Shown here piece after piece: positions 25,132 through 34,674 of a stretch of DNA of 64,000 nucleotides (the stretch's first letter is position 1; each line of letters begins with the position of its first letter). The DNA is taken from positions 744,001-808,000 of the forward strand of contig NZ_PXYA01000001.1 in the NCBI RefSeq assembly GCF_003841405.1. Reading direction: 5' to 3'. A program made the position numbers and the translations under genes. The notes under the pieces are model-generated. The model saw only the letters and a program-made list of their open reading frames with translations. It ran no database searches and was not told the DNA's origin. This DNA is from Tetragenococcus halophilus subsp. halophilus DSM 20339 (GTDB taxonomy: Bacteria > Bacillota > Bacilli > Lactobacillales > Enterococcaceae).

Positions 25132-26334
25132 ATGAATTTTTGGTATGTCCCCTGGTTTATATTGCCTTATTTACTGCTCGCATTTATCCTTGTAAAACAA
25201 CATAAAAAAAGCAATAGTTCCAATCTTTTTTTTAAATTTATCTACTGGTCCTTTTTTTATTTATTTATTTACTTAGGAATTACAGAAATACAGGATAAAA
25301 GTTATTTTTTTACCATTCCTGCCTTATTTTTTGTTCTTTTTTCTTGGATGTACCATCGCGAAAAAGCACGAGTACTCAACGGTTTCCTGTTGAATTTATT
25401 TATAGCTAGCTTTGGCATTTATTTACTTTATAATTTTTTAATTACACAAGATGTGATCGTTTTTGCCCTTATATTTTTAGTAGGAGTATTCGTTGTGCTT
25501 GTTGGTTTATTTGGTTTTGTCGGACTGATGATTTTATTTTACTGGAATGCTTTGGTAGTCATCAAACGTGAATCACACTCATTGGCAAATCTATTAACCT
25601 TGATTTTAGCGGTCGTAATGACAATATGGCTGATCTATGATTCATTCATCGCTAAAATGTTACCAGACTGGGCATCTATCTTATTGTCTATTTTACCTAT
25701 GATGTTCTTTTACTTTGTTTTTGCCTTTTTGAATTTTCTTAGTGCTTCACTTTTATATCAGTTTAATCAACCAAGTTATGATCAGGATTTTATTATCGTT
25801 TTAGGGGCAGGGCTAATTCAAGGAACAAAGGTTTCTCCTTTACTGGCAAATCGTATTCATAAAGCCATTGATTTTTATTACCAACAGCGCAAATACACAC
25901 GCCACTTGGTTAAATTCATTATGTCTGGCGGACAAGGTCCCGATGAAAAAACCGCTGAAGCTATAGCAATGAAAGATTATGCCTTACAACAAGGTATTCC
26001 AGAAGATGATATTTTAATTGAAACAAATTCGACAACAACACTGGAAAATATGCAATATTCTAAAGAAATTATCGATCGCGCAGACATACAAGCGCCTAAA
26101 GTCATCTTTTCCTCCAATAATTACCATATTTTTCGTGCGGGGATCTTTGCAAGGATGGCTCATCTAAAAGCAGAAGGTCTCGGCGCAAAAACAGCATTCT
26201 ATTATCTTCCGAATGCTTTTTTACGTGAATTTATTGCGATCATTGCCATGAAACGAAAATTACATTTTACTATAGTTAGCTTACTTGCTTCAGCTTTATT
26301 ATTGCTATCTATTATAACGCAACTTTTTTCGTAA
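25132..26334 (+). CDS. YdcF/SanA-like DUF218 membrane protein
   Basis: The 400-residue protein has a membrane-embedded N-terminal half with about seven hydrophobic spans, then the DUF218 domain: FIIVLGAGLIQGTKVSPLLANRI (about residue 220), FIMSGGQGPDEKTAEAIAMKDYALQQG, and IETNSTTTLENM. This order matches the YdcF/ElyC group, which has been tied to envelope precursor metabolism and vancomycin sensitivity; the reaction is unknown. A final hydrophobic span lies at the C-terminus. I chose the ATG at 25132, nine bases after AAGGAG; a GTG nine bases upstream overlaps the spacing. A long repeat array follows the gene instead of a simple terminator. Confidence 0.88.
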   Translation: MNFWYVPWFILPYLLLAFILVKQHKKSNSSNLFFKFIYWSFFYLFIYLGITEIQDKSYFFTIPALFFVLFSWMYHREKARVLNGFLLNLFIASFGIYLLYNFLITQDVIVFALIFLVGVFVVLVGLFGFVGLMILFYWNALVVIKRESHSLANLLTLILAVVMTIWLIYDSFIAKMLPDWASILLSILPMMFFYFVFAFLNFLSASLLYQFNQPSYDQDFIIVLGAGLIQGTKVSPLLANRIHKAIDFYYQQRKYTRHLVKFIMSGGQGPDEKTAEAIAMKDYALQQGIPEDDILIETNSTTTLENMQYSKEIIDRADIQAPKVIFSSNNYHIFRAGIFARMAHLKAEGLGAKTAFYYLPNAFLREFIAIIAMKRKLHFTIVSLLASALLLLSIITQLFS

Positions 26335-26347
26335 TTTATACTTTACT

Positions 26348-26671
26348 ATTGGAGCTTACTTTGGTGAAGTTGCCTCCAATCTGCAAATTATTGGTGGCAA
26401 CTTCCTCGATATCCCTCCAATCTGCGAGTTATTGGGGGCAACTTCCTCGATGTCCCTCCAATCCACGAGTTATTGGTGGCAACTTTTTCGATGTCCCTCC
26501 AATCTGCGAGTTATTGGTGGTAACTTTCTCAATGTCCCTCCAATCCGCGAATTATTGGTGGTAACTTTCTCGATGTCCCTCCAATCCGCGAATTATTGGG
26601 AGCAAGTTTGCAGAATTGCCTCCAATCTTTTCTATATTGGTGACAAGTTGGTTAGAGTTGCCCCCAATAAA
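26348..26671. repeat. Tandem 41-bp hairpin array, family 2 (eight units)
   Basis: Units start at 26348 (42 bp), 26390, 26431, 26472, 26513, 26554, 26595 and 26636. Most are 41 bp with the form ATTGGTGGCAACTT...TCCCTCCAATCNGCGANTT. The arms ATTGGNGG (unit positions 1-8) and CCTCCAAT (25-32) are inverted, so each unit can fold as a hairpin with a 16-base loop. Central units are 90 percent or more alike; outer ones are more degenerate. It lies between convergent genes (25132-26334 plus and 26713-27216 minus). Plus-strand ORFs across it arise only because 41 is not a multiple of three, and I reject them. Confidence 0.92.
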
Positions 26672-26674
26672 ACG

Positions 26675-26712
26675 AAAAAAACTTGGGTTTATTTTAAAAC
26701 CCAAGTTTTTTC
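26675..26712. terminator. Bidirectional terminator
   Basis: AACTTGGGTTT (26680-26690) pairs perfectly with AAACCCAAGTT (26697-26707), with A- and T-runs outside the arms. It can end both the YdcF-like gene (after the repeat array) and the HD-domain gene coming from the right. Confidence 0.85.
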
Positions 26713-27216
26713 CTATACTGATTGTTTTTTCTTAAATGTAGTGTTCCAACGGTGTTTGATCCGTTCACTCATTGGAAGACTTGCTTCTTGTACAGCGCAA
26801 TATTTATCAACCATTGTCACGATATAGCTTTCTTTATAACGTGGAGGGGCGATAGTTGCGCCAAACATATGCTTAACAATGATATCTTTTTCCATATCAT
26901 TTAATTCAGTTAATTTTTCAGCGTTTTTACAAGCGATGCGTGGATGTACATAAGCATGCGTTCCTTCATCAAACTTGGTTGTACGCCAGTCATAATAAAA
27001 CAAGTCATGTAGCAATCCAGCACGAGCACAAGCTTTAGCGTCACCATTAAATCTTTTTGCTAATTTATAACTATTGTAAGAAACGCTAATGGAATGTTCT
27101 AAACGAGTTGAATGTCTGTGTTGCACAAACTCTCCTAATTTTTGAACTTCTTGTGTTTCAAGCAAATCTTCTACATATGATACATATTCCGGATCTTCTT
27201 GCCAAGCTATTTTCAT
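26713..27216 (-). CDS. HD-domain phosphohydrolase
   Basis: The 167-residue protein has a compact HD domain: HSTRLEHSISVS (metal His), then ACARAGLLHDLFYYDW (the HD pair), and further His residues in YVHPRIACKN and IIVKHMFG. Such proteins hydrolyse nucleotides or phosphoesters using a bound metal. It resembles the small YpgQ/YedJ-like enzymes but the substrate is unknown. The start is the ATG at 27216 (MKIAWQEDPEYV), with AGGTGG upstream; the extra 20 codons opening the frame lack a ribosome site. It is monocistronic and convergent with the YdcF-like gene. Confidence 0.85.
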   Translation of the reverse strand: MKIAWQEDPEYVSYVEDLLETQEVQKLGEFVQHRHSTRLEHSISVSYNSYKLAKRFNGDAKACARAGLLHDLFYYDWRTTKFDEGTHAYVHPRIACKNAEKLTELNDMEKDIIVKHMFGATIAPPRYKESYIVTMVDKYCAVQEASLPMSERIKHRWNTTFKKKQSV

Positions 27217-27339
27217 ATAAATTGATTGCCACCTTTTCTGGACTTTTATATATCTACACTTACTAATGTAACACATCTTTATTCACAAACTAAGTAACTT
27301 GCCAAAAAAAACGCTTAATTTTAAAAATTCCTTAACCTA

Positions 27340-28098
27340 TTAAACAAATGAATACATCAAAATTCCCGCTGCAACACCTACATTAAGGGATTCAGCCTTA
27401 CCATATATAGGAATATATAAATTCTGGTCAGTCATTTGTAGAATTTCTTCAGCAACACCCTGGCCTTCATTGCCCAAAATAAGTGCAAAAGATGATTCTT
27501 GTTTTACTTGTGTATAGGATAAAACCAAGGGATCCAGAGCTGTCCCATAAACTTTACTAGCATGCTTTTTGAATACAGGAATGACCTCTTCTAAAGCCCC
27601 ACTAAAAATAGGTAAATGAAATTGACTACCTTGCATACTACGTAAAACTTTTCCGCTATACCTATCAGCTGTCCCTTTTCCTAGAAAAATACCATCAAAA
27701 CCGGCAGCATCTGCCGTACGCACAATTGTACCAACATTTCCTGGATCTTGGACATTGTCTAAAAGGAGCCACTTTCCAGAAAAATCAGCCGGAGTATTTT
27801 CTTCTTTTTTAACTAAGGCAATCATTCCTTGCGGTGTAGGAAGTTCAGATAAAGCATTCATCGCTTCATTGGAAAGTAGATAATAATCAAGCTCGTGTTG
27901 CTTAACCCAATCTTGCCATAATTTTAAGCCGCGCTCATCAAGGTAGACTTCTTTAATTTCAACACCAGCCTTTACCGCTTCTTCAACTAGATGATAACCT
28001 TCTAATAAATAAGTTTCCGATTGATTTCGATATTTTCTTTGCTGAAGTTTTTTTAATTCTTTTATTTTGTTATTTTTTGCCGCTTGAATCTCTTTCAC
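27340..28098 (-). CDS. SpoU/TrmH-family 2'-O-ribose RNA methyltransferase
   Basis: The 252-residue enzyme has the three SPOUT motifs: NVGTIVRTADAAGFDGIF (motif 1), LILGNEGQGVAEEI (motif 2) and IPIYGKAESLNVGVAAGILMY (motif 3). An N-terminal substrate-binding domain begins with KIKELKKLQQRKYR. The trefoil-knot fold binds SAM and methylates ribose 2'-OH groups in rRNA or tRNA. The size and start resemble YsgA-type enzymes of Firmicutes. The start is GTG at 28098, with GAGGTG upstream. It is divergent from the acylphosphatase gene, with about 95 bp between. Confidence 0.93.
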   Translation of the reverse strand: MKEIQAAKNNKIKELKKLQQRKYRNQSETYLLEGYHLVEEAVKAGVEIKEVYLDERGLKLWQDWVKQHELDYYLLSNEAMNALSELPTPQGMIALVKKEENTPADFSGKWLLLDNVQDPGNVGTIVRTADAAGFDGIFLGKGTADRYSGKVLRSMQGSQFHLPIFSGALEEVIPVFKKHASKVYGTALDPLVLSYTQVKQESSFALILGNEGQGVAEEILQMTDQNLYIPIYGKAESLNVGVAAGILMYSFV

Positions 28099-28194
28099 GA
28101 TTTCACCTCAAAAATATTATAACACAAAAATTTGCTTTACTTGTCCATTCCTAAAAAAAACGCTATGATAGAATCAAAAGAGGAGGAATGTATC

Positions 28195-28467
28195 ATGAGA
28201 AAAGTTCGAATTCAAGTTGAAGGCCGTGTACAAGGTGTGGGTTTTCGATTTTCTACTAAAATGGTCGCTGATGAACTAGGCGTTACGGGCGTTGTAAGAA
28301 ACGAAATGGATGGCTCAGTATCCATGGAAGCTTGTGGCGAAGATAGCGCAATCGAACAGTTTATCCAAAGAGTAAAAGAATCCCCTTCTCCAGCAGGCAG
28401 TGTATCGAATGTCCAAGTAGAAGATGATCCTTCAATCAAAGAACGTAAAAAGTTTATAGCAAATTAA
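28195..28467 (+). CDS. acyP: Acylphosphatase
   Basis: The 90-residue protein starts at the ATG at 28195 (MRKVRIQVEGRVQGVGFRFST), nine bases after GAGGAGG. GRVQGVGFR is the acylphosphatase phosphate-binding signature, with the catalytic Arg, and the family's Asn lies in VVRNEMDGSV. It hydrolyses carboxyl-phosphate bonds such as acetyl phosphate or 1,3-bisphosphoglycerate in the cytoplasm. The gene commonly lies between the rRNA methyltransferase and yidC in this group, as here. Confidence 0.95.
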   Translation: MRKVRIQVEGRVQGVGFRFSTKMVADELGVTGVVRNEMDGSVSMEACGEDSAIEQFIQRVKESPSPAGSVSNVQVEDDPSIKERKKFIAN

Positions 28468-28574
28468 ATTTTCCTTTTCTTTCCTCTTTAATTTGTTATT
28501 GCACATTGAAAAAAAGAATATTTTTTAGTATAGTTAAGTTTGTGCAAAATTAAGGAAAGTAAAGGAAAAATCAC

Positions 28575-29513
28575 ATGAGTAAATTTAAAAAATGGCTGCT
28601 TGCCCCTGGCCTTATCGGGATAATGATCACACTAAGCGGTTGTGTCAAACGCTTGGATGATGGTTCGCCTGACCCGAATGGTCTTATTTACCGTTTTTTA
28701 GTTAATCCCTTAGGTAGCTTTTTGACCTATATGGCTGACAATTGGGGCTTAGGTTTCGGTTGGGCGATCATTGTTTTAACCGTTATTATACGTTGTATCC
28801 TAATGCCTTTGATGATCCACCAGTCACGTAAGTCAATGTTTCAGTCAGAAAAAATGCAGTATTTAAAACCGCAAATCGATGTGGCACAGGCAAATATGAA
28901 AAAGGCTACGACACAAGAAGAACAGATGCAAGCCCAAAAGGAAATGCAAGAGGTCTATAAAGAAAATAATGTTAGTATGTTTGGCGGTATTGGTTGTCTT
29001 CCTTTATTGATTCAAATGCCAATCTTCTCAGCTTTATTTTTTACTACTCGTTATACTCCGGGCATTGAATCCTCTAGCTTTTTTGGCTTGAACCTAGGAG
29101 AACGTAGTTTACTGTTAGTTGCGATCGCTGGGTTAGCTTATGTAGCCCAATCATTTATTTCAATGATCGGTATCCCTGCTGAACAGAAAAAACAAATGCG
29201 CAGTATGATGATCGTTTCACCTATGATGATTGTATTTGTATCACTTTCTTCCCCTGCTGGTGTTACGCTATATTGGGTCATCGGTGGTTTTATTGGTTGT
29301 ATTCAAACCTTTATTACAAATGTATTGATGAAACCACGTATTAAAAAGCAAATCGCTAAAGATATGGAAGAAAATCCACCAAAAACAGTTGTCACAGAGA
29401 AAAAAGATGTAACACCTACAAGCCAAGAAAAACAAAAAACGACGAATAAGTCAACCAACGCGAATAAAAATAGAAATAGGAATGCTGGCAAACAGCAGCA
29501 ACATCATAAATGA
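28575..29513 (+). CDS. yidC: Membrane protein insertase YidC/Oxa1 (lipoprotein type)
   Basis: The 312-residue protein begins with a lipoprotein signal peptide ending in LSGC (Cys23), typical of Gram-positive YidC/SpoIIIJ. The Oxa1 core follows: LGFGWAIIVLTVIIRCILMPLMI with the hydrophilic-groove Arg, then MFGGIGCLPLLIQMPIFSALFF, and the last spans with SSPAGVTLYWVIGGFIGCIQTFI. A basic, Asn/Lys-rich tail binds ribosomes. It inserts membrane proteins alone or with SecYEG. No rnpA or rpmH is adjacent, so this is probably the second paralogue (SpoIIIJ/YqjG type 2), placed after acyP as in other lactic acid bacteria. Confidence 0.95.
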   Translation: MSKFKKWLLAPGLIGIMITLSGCVKRLDDGSPDPNGLIYRFLVNPLGSFLTYMADNWGLGFGWAIIVLTVIIRCILMPLMIHQSRKSMFQSEKMQYLKPQIDVAQANMKKATTQEEQMQAQKEMQEVYKENNVSMFGGIGCLPLLIQMPIFSALFFTTRYTPGIESSSFFGLNLGERSLLLVAIAGLAYVAQSFISMIGIPAEQKKQMRSMMIVSPMMIVFVSLSSPAGVTLYWVIGGFIGCIQTFITNVLMKPRIKKQIAKDMEENPPKTVVTEKKDVTPTSQEKQKTTNKSTNANKNRNRNAGKQQQHHK

Positions 29514-29523
29514 TAGATGTAAT

Positions 29524-29565
29524 TAAAGCGAAATGGGAAGACGTTCTTCCTCTTTCGCTTTTTTT
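29524..29565 (+). terminator. Terminator of yidC
   Basis: AAAGCGAAA...GGAAG pairs with CTTCC...TTTCGCTTT and ends in a seven-T run. It lies ten bases after the yidC stop. The AEC transporter gene's ribosome site begins immediately after the T-run. Confidence 0.85.
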
Positions 29566-29578
29566 AGGAGGTTAATCA

Positions 29579-30526
29579 TTGTTAGAAGCTTATTTGAATA
29601 TATTAGTTATTTTTTTATTGATGTTTATTGGCTATGTTTTATCTTATAAACAATGGTTTGCAAACGACACAGCCGATATATTTTCCAAGTTAGTATTAAA
29701 CTTAGCGCTACCTTTTAATATGTTTTTGACGATAACGTCTAGTTTTTCTAAGGAAGAGTTTTTATCACTTTTTAAAGGGATGATCATCCCCGTTCTTTCC
29801 ATGCTTCTTACACTAGTAGTTAGTTTGATTTATCGCCGACTCGCTCATGTTAGTAAAAGTCGTGAAGGTACTTTTGCTACCATTTTTACATGTTCAAATA
29901 CCATTTTTATTGGTTTACCGATAAACTTAGCAATTTTCGGCGAAAAAGCTGTTCCTTATGTTTTATTATATTATATTGTAAATACGACGATTTTTTGGAC
30001 ATTAGGCGTTTATCTTATTGCTCACGACGCGCCAAATATCAAAGAAGCAACTGTGACTTTCCATCCACTGGTTGCACTAAAGAAAGTTTTTTCTCCTGCT
30101 TTATTAGGTTTTTTGATCGGATTAGTTTGGATGTTGTTAAATTTCAAGGTTCCAGAATTTGTTGCCGATTTTGGTACTTATTTAGCCAATTTAACCACGC
30201 CGCTTTCCATGTTTGCTATAGGGATTATCGTTTACTTTCATGGCATCAAAAACCTCAAGCTAAATAAAGATATCATCGGCGTACTTTTAGGACGTTATAT
30301 CTTTTCGCCTTTGATCGTCTGGTTATTAGGACAATGGATCACCGTTCCTACTTTGATGTTGCAAGTATTTATGATCCAAGCTGCTATGCCTGTACAAAAT
30401 TCGATACCGATATTAGCCCGCAGTTACCATGCGGATGAAGAGTTTGCAGCTTCAAGCCTTGGTTATTCAGTCTTATTATACTTACTTTATATTCCATTTT
30501 TATTGAAATTAATTTATATGGTTTAA
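29579..30526 (+). CDS. AEC-family permease (auxin efflux carrier / malate-type)
   Basis: The 315-residue protein has about ten membrane spans split into two five-helix halves, the AEC layout. Typical motifs are KLVLNLALPFNMFLTI, IFTCSNTIFIGLPI and FMIQAAMPVQNSIPILARSY. In lactic acid bacteria such proteins carry organic acids (malate) or other anions. The start is TTG at 29579, with AGGAGG seven bases upstream; there is no in-frame ATG near. The gene follows the yidC terminator directly, so it may be expressed only by leakage or a promoter within yidC. A second, broken AEC gene lies at 55219-56133. Confidence 0.88.
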   Translation: MLEAYLNILVIFLLMFIGYVLSYKQWFANDTADIFSKLVLNLALPFNMFLTITSSFSKEEFLSLFKGMIIPVLSMLLTLVVSLIYRRLAHVSKSREGTFATIFTCSNTIFIGLPINLAIFGEKAVPYVLLYYIVNTTIFWTLGVYLIAHDAPNIKEATVTFHPLVALKKVFSPALLGFLIGLVWMLLNFKVPEFVADFGTYLANLTTPLSMFAIGIIVYFHGIKNLKLNKDIIGVLLGRYIFSPLIVWLLGQWITVPTLMLQVFMIQAAMPVQNSIPILARSYHADEEFAASSLGYSVLLYLLYIPFLLKLIYMV

Positions 30527-30527
30527 C

Positions 30528-30580
30528 AAAAAGAGGATCGCGCCAAACAGTTTTACCTAGTCGGCGCGATCCTCTTTTTT
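30528..30580. terminator. Strong bidirectional terminator
   Basis: AAAAAGAGGATCGCGCC (30528-30544) pairs perfectly with GGCGCGATCCTCTTTTT (from 30563), giving a GC-rich 17-bp stem with A- and T-runs. It separates the AEC transporter from glyS, which converge here. Confidence 0.93.
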
Positions 30581-30583
30581 AAT

Positions 30584-32653
30584 TTATTTTGTTACTAAAT
30601 CATTCAAACTAGCTACAGCAATCGCCATTTGCGTGATTTTCCTTAATTGTGCTAAACGGTTATTACGTACTTTTTCATTGTCTGTCATTACCATCGTTTG
30701 ATCAAAATAATCTTCAATCAATGGACGTAATTGTGTTAAAGCATGATAATTTTCTTCAACAGTTTGATACACAAACTGTTCTTCAACAGTTTTAACTGCT
30801 TGGTATAAGTTCTGCTCAGCTTCATTTTCAAACAAAGTAGGATCGATTTCGTTTTCACTTTGATCTTTTTGTCCTAAATTCATCACACGAGTCAAAGCTT
30901 CAATAGAAGACTTGAAATCTTCGTCATTTAAGTGTTTTTTCAAAGTATTCGCTGCTTCAATCAATTGATGGATATCTTCTTGTTTTGCATCAATTACGGC
31001 ATCAATGACATCATAACGAAAATTTTGTGCAGATAGGAATTGACGCAATCTTCCTCGTAAGAAATTTCCCACTTCAGATGCTGAGTCTTCTAAATGTATG
31101 CCATAAAGTTCTTCATTTTGATTAACCATTTCTTCAATCTTTTGCTGTAAAACTGTAAAAGGAAAGGACCAATGTTTTGCAGCTAAAATTCGTACAATAC
31201 CATAAGTTTGTCGTCTTAAAGCATAAGGATCGCTGGAGCTCTTTGGTTTTAACCCAGCAGCAAAGAAAGAAAATAGACTATCCAATTTATCAGCAATCGC
31301 TAATACCGCTCCAATATTAGAAGATGGCAATTCTCCTTCGCTTGCAATTGGCATGTAATGCTCGCGAATCGCTTGTGCTACAGCAGGTTTTTCCCCTTTT
31401 AATAAAGCATATTTTTCTCCCATAATTCCTTGTAATTCAGGAAATTCGTCCACCATATTGGTAACCAGGTCAAATTTATAAATTTGGGCTGCTCGCTGTA
31501 AGTCAGCCAATTCTGTATCTGATAAGTTGATATGTTTACCGATAACTTTAGCAGCTAATTGAACCCGCTGCATTTTTTCATACATTGAACCGATTTTTTC
31601 ATGGAAAGTGACATTTTTCAGCTTTTCTACGCATTCTTTAATAGATAATTTTTGATCTTCATTATAAAAGAATTCCGCATCTTCCAAACGCGCAACTAAA
31701 ACTTTTTCATTGCCTTTTACCACATTGTCAATTTTATTTTGGTTCCCATTTCTAACTGAAATGAAGTGAGGCAATAATTTTCCATCCTGCGATTTTACAT
31801 CAAAATAACGTTGATGTTCTTTCATAGAAGTAATCAGTACTTCATCGGGCAGTCGTAAATATTTTTCCGCGAAGTCTCCTACAAATGCTGTTGGATATTC
31901 AACCAAGTTATTTACTTCTTCTAGTAGGTCCTCATCAACGTCAATTTGCCATTGATGTTTACTTGCGATCTCTTGAATTTGCTGACTAATCATTGCTTGT
32001 CGTTTAAAACGATTGGCGATAACAAATTGTTCTTGTAATTTTTCTTCATACATATCAGCATTTTCTAATGAACTAGCGCCACCCAAAAAACGATGTCCGT
32101 AAGTAATGCGCCCTGTTGAAACATCTAAGATATCAAAAGGGACGACCCGTTCACCTAGTAGTGCGACCAACCAACGAATCGGACGAATATATTCAAATTC
32201 GAATTTGTTCCAATGCATGGTCACCGGAAAAGTTAAACTAGTAATAACCCCTTTTAATGCAGGCAATATCTCTAGTGCGTTTTTTCCTACCGTATGCTTG
32301 GTGACATAGACATATTCTGTATCTTTGACTTCTTTAAAATAAATATCGTCCGTTGACATTCCTTGTCCTCGAACAAAGCCTTGGGCAGCTTTACTCCAGT
32401 CCCCATTTTCATCCAGTGCAATTTTTCTGGCTGGACCTTTGACTTCTTCTTTCGTATCAGCTTGTTTTTCTGCCAAATCAATCACTTGTATAGCTAAACG
32501 TCTAGGGGTTGAAAAAGAGTTTACTGCAGCAAAGTCCAAGTGATTTTCTTGTAAGAATTGTTTCGTTTTTTCTTCAAATTGTAAGATGCTAGGATCCACT
32601 ACATGTGCTGGCATCTCTTCTAAACCAATCTCAACTAGTAAATTTTCCGTCAT
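30584..32653 (-). CDS. glyS: Glycyl-tRNA synthetase beta subunit
   Basis: The 689-residue protein matches bacterial GlyS in length and motifs: [19 protein letters not shown] at the start, [27 protein letters not shown], and the HD-like [22 protein letters not shown] region, with a C-terminal anticodon-binding part ([22 protein letters not shown]). It pairs with GlyQ as an alpha2beta2 enzyme to charge tRNA-Gly. The ATG lies immediately after the glyQ stop, so the two are translationally coupled. The operon is under T-box control (33595-33802). Confidence 0.97.
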   Translation of the reverse strand: MTENLLVEIGLEEMPAHVVDPSILQFEEKTKQFLQENHLDFAAVNSFSTPRRLAIQVIDLAEKQADTKEEVKGPARKIALDENGDWSKAAQGFVRGQGMSTDDIYFKEVKDTEYVYVTKHTVGKNALEILPALKGVITSLTFPVTMHWNKFEFEYIRPIRWLVALLGERVVPFDILDVSTGRITYGHRFLGGASSLENADMYEEKLQEQFVIANRFKRQAMISQQIQEIASKHQWQIDVDEDLLEEVNNLVEYPTAFVGDFAEKYLRLPDEVLITSMKEHQRYFDVKSQDGKLLPHFISVRNGNQNKIDNVVKGNEKVLVARLEDAEFFYNEDQKLSIKECVEKLKNVTFHEKIGSMYEKMQRVQLAAKVIGKHINLSDTELADLQRAAQIYKFDLVTNMVDEFPELQGIMGEKYALLKGEKPAVAQAIREHYMPIASEGELPSSNIGAVLAIADKLDSLFSFFAAGLKPKSSSDPYALRRQTYGIVRILAAKHWSFPFTVLQQKIEEMVNQNEELYGIHLEDSASEVGNFLRGRLRQFLSAQNFRYDVIDAVIDAKQEDIHQLIEAANTLKKHLNDEDFKSSIEALTRVMNLGQKDQSENEIDPTLFENEAEQNLYQAVKTVEEQFVYQTVEENYHALTQLRPLIEDYFDQTMVMTDNEKVRNNRLAQLRKITQMAIAVASLNDLVTK

Positions 32654-33568
32654 TTAGTCTTCCTCCTTCAGTAACTTCTCAGCTTCTTTACGATCCAATA
32701 ATGGATAACCAAGTTTTTTACGTTCTTCAACAAATAATTTAGCTACTTGTCTTGCCATATTACGAATACGAGCTAAATAACCTGCTCGTTCAGTGACAGA
32801 AACTGCGCCTCTAGCGTCAAGTAAATTAAAATTATGGCTACATTTTAAGATATAATCATAAGCCGGATGCACTAAGCTATCTGCAATACAACGTTTTGCC
32901 TCTTTTTCAAATTTATCGAAATTGTCTAATAACATCTCTTGATCGCTCAAGTCAAAAGAGTAACGTGAATGTTCATATTCAGGTTGTTTAAAGATTTCTC
33001 CATATTTAATACCATTTGTCCATTCTAGATCAAAAACATTATCAACTTCTTGAATATAAGAAGCCAAACGCTCCAAACCGTAAGTTAACTCAGAGGTCAC
33101 TGGATAACAAGCTAGGCCACCTACTTGTTGGAAATAGGTAAATTGTGTAATTTCCATGCCATCTAGCCACACTTCCCAACCAAGGCCAGCACAACCCATC
33201 GACGGGTTTTCCCAGTTATCCTCAACAAAACGAATATCATGTTCTAAAGGATCGATCCCTAATAATTCCAGACTTTGCAAATAGAGTTCTTGAATATTTT
33301 CTGGAGAAGGTTTCATAACAACTTGCAATTGATGATGTTGATACAAACGATTAGGATTTTCACCATAACGTCCATCTGCCGGACGTCTAGAAGGTTCCAC
33401 ATAACAAGCGTTCCATGGTTCTGGGCCAATGGCGCGTAAAAAAGTATATGGACTCATCGTTCCTGCCCCTTTTTCTGTATCATAAGCTTGCATGATCATA
33501 CAATCATTATCTGACCAAAACTTTTGCAAGCGTAAAATCATTTCTTGTAATGTTATTTTTTTTATCAT
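32654..33568 (-). CDS. glyQ: Glycyl-tRNA synthetase alpha subunit
   Basis: The start is the ATG at 33568 ([18 protein letters not shown]), seven bases after AAAGGAG; a longer frame runs back into the T-box leader and is not real. The 304-residue protein contains the GlyQ core: [52 protein letters not shown] (class II motifs 1 and 2 region), then [24 protein letters not shown]. It makes glycyl-adenylate with ATP and pairs with GlyS. It is the first gene of the glyQS operon. Confidence 0.97.
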   Translation of the reverse strand: MIKKITLQEMILRLQKFWSDNDCMIMQAYDTEKGAGTMSPYTFLRAIGPEPWNACYVEPSRRPADGRYGENPNRLYQHHQLQVVMKPSPENIQELYLQSLELLGIDPLEHDIRFVEDNWENPSMGCAGLGWEVWLDGMEITQFTYFQQVGGLACYPVTSELTYGLERLASYIQEVDNVFDLEWTNGIKYGEIFKQPEYEHSRYSFDLSDQEMLLDNFDKFEKEAKRCIADSLVHPAYDYILKCSHNFNLLDARGAVSVTERAGYLARIRNMARQVAKLFVEERKKLGYPLLDRKEAEKLLKEED

Positions 33569-33594
33569 TTTGTGACTCCTTTCAATTTTGCCAA

Positions 33595-33802
33595 TAAAAA
33601 AATCCCTATATCTATACAGCATTTGCATAGATATAGGGACGATTATTTCGCGGTTCCACCCTACTTCCGATTCAATCATCGGCAGCTTTTTTACTGTGCT
33701 CCCACTTGCCTACGGTAAAAGAATTTCTGCCTGGCTCCCACTTTCCCAAGCTCGCTAAAAGAAATGGTTCTTTTCCTTTAAATGTTCATCGCACTATTTT
33801 AT
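33595..33802 (-). ncRNA. T-box riboswitch of glyQS
   Basis: The minus-strand leader has the T-box sequence GGGTGGAACCGCG (33650-33662), whose TGGA pairs with the ACC-end and U discriminator of uncharged tRNA-Gly. A terminator follows: TCCCTATATCTATGC... pairs with GTATAGATATAGGGA (33602-33640), then a T-run. Upstream the Stem I region holds repeated GTGGGAGC and a CAGGCAG segment, where the glycine codon GGC is a candidate specifier. Uncharged tRNA-Gly would open the terminator and allow synthetase expression. Confidence 0.92.
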
Positions 33803-33809
33803 TAATACT

Positions 33810-33839
33810 ATAATAGTCGCAAAAGGCGTCATTTGTCAA
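33810..33839 (-). promoter_or_regulatory. Sigma-A promoter of the glyQS leader
   Basis: The minus strand reads TTGACA (33834-33839), an 18-bp spacer, then TATTAT (33810-33815). The transcript would start near 33802, right before the T-box leader. Confidence 0.75.
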
Positions 33840-33878
33840 ATAAAAAATGTAGCTAAACTATATATATGTGTTTCCACC

Positions 33879-34646
33879 CTATTTGGGTTTTAAAACATCG
33901 CCCCAATTTTGCATTTGATCTATAAACTTTTTGCTTTTTAAATTCAAACCCACATACTCTTCATACAATTGATCAATCGTTTGTCGAATGAGCGTCTTTG
34001 TTTCTTTTTTCAATTCAATTGAATGAATTTTATCATAAGAAATTTGCGAAAAAAGACGAATAAAATGAATCGCTCTGGGATCAGCATGATAACGTCTTAA
34101 ATCACGATCCCAATGCTTTTGGCATAAAATACCATTATACTTAGAAGAAAAATCGAATTTTCCTTGAGTTTGTCCACAGATCGCGCACGCTTGCCAATTG
34201 ATCGCTACCCCAAATCGTTGTAAAATTTGAATTTCAAAGATATTGGTTAAAATTTCACCATCAATCCCTTGATCTAGCATCGCTAAAGCTTGCGATAAAA
34301 AGCTATAAAGATGAGGGTCATAGACCTTATCTTCAATTGCCGCATCCGCTAAATTCATCATATAAGTCGCGTAACCAGCAGCAAAAATATCTTCTTGTAT
34401 ATGTGTAAATGGATGAATAAACTTTGCGCTATTTAAAAAAGATAACCCCTCACTATTGAATTTTCCAATATAGGTAGCTTGGGTGTAAGGTAAGATAGCT
34501 GGTGTTAACGGATTATTTTTACGATGAGCACCTTTAACGTAAAACATCAACTTGCCGCTTGATTCAGTAAAAATTTTAACCAACATATCCTTTTCTTTAT
34601 GATCTTTGCGAAACAAAATAATTCCTTTGGTTTCTGCTTGATTCAT
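33879..34646 (-). CDS. recO: DNA repair protein RecO
   Basis: The 255-residue protein has an N-terminal OB fold (ETKGIILFRKDHKEKDMLVKIFTESSGKLMFYVKGAHRKNN) and a zinc site CAICGQTQGKFDFSSKYNGILCQKHW (Cys-x2-Cys then Cys and His). It loads RecA on SSB-coated single-stranded DNA with RecR. Length is usual for Firmicutes. It lies 28 bp after era, the conserved order. Confidence 0.96.
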   Translation of the reverse strand: MNQAETKGIILFRKDHKEKDMLVKIFTESSGKLMFYVKGAHRKNNPLTPAILPYTQATYIGKFNSEGLSFLNSAKFIHPFTHIQEDIFAAGYATYMMNLADAAIEDKVYDPHLYSFLSQALAMLDQGIDGEILTNIFEIQILQRFGVAINWQACAICGQTQGKFDFSSKYNGILCQKHWDRDLRRYHADPRAIHFIRLFSQISYDKIHSIELKKETKTLIRQTIDQLYEEYVGLNLKSKKFIDQMQNWGDVLKPK

Positions 34647-34674
34647 TTATCATTCATCTCCTTTAAGCAAAAGG

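Noticed and set aside
26349-26827. Two overlapping plus-strand ORFs across the 26.3-kb array, with repeated amino-acid blocks
   Set aside because: They exist because a 41-bp repeat unit changes frame at each copy and lacks stops; no ribosome site, and the repeat itself explains the similar blocks.
29579-30526. ORF at 29890-30267 as a separate gene
   Set aside because: Out-of-frame shadow of the AEC transporter with an implausible Cys/Ser/Arg-rich composition.
33569-33679. N-terminal extension of GlyQ
   Set aside because: It runs through the T-box terminator region and is not translated sequence.
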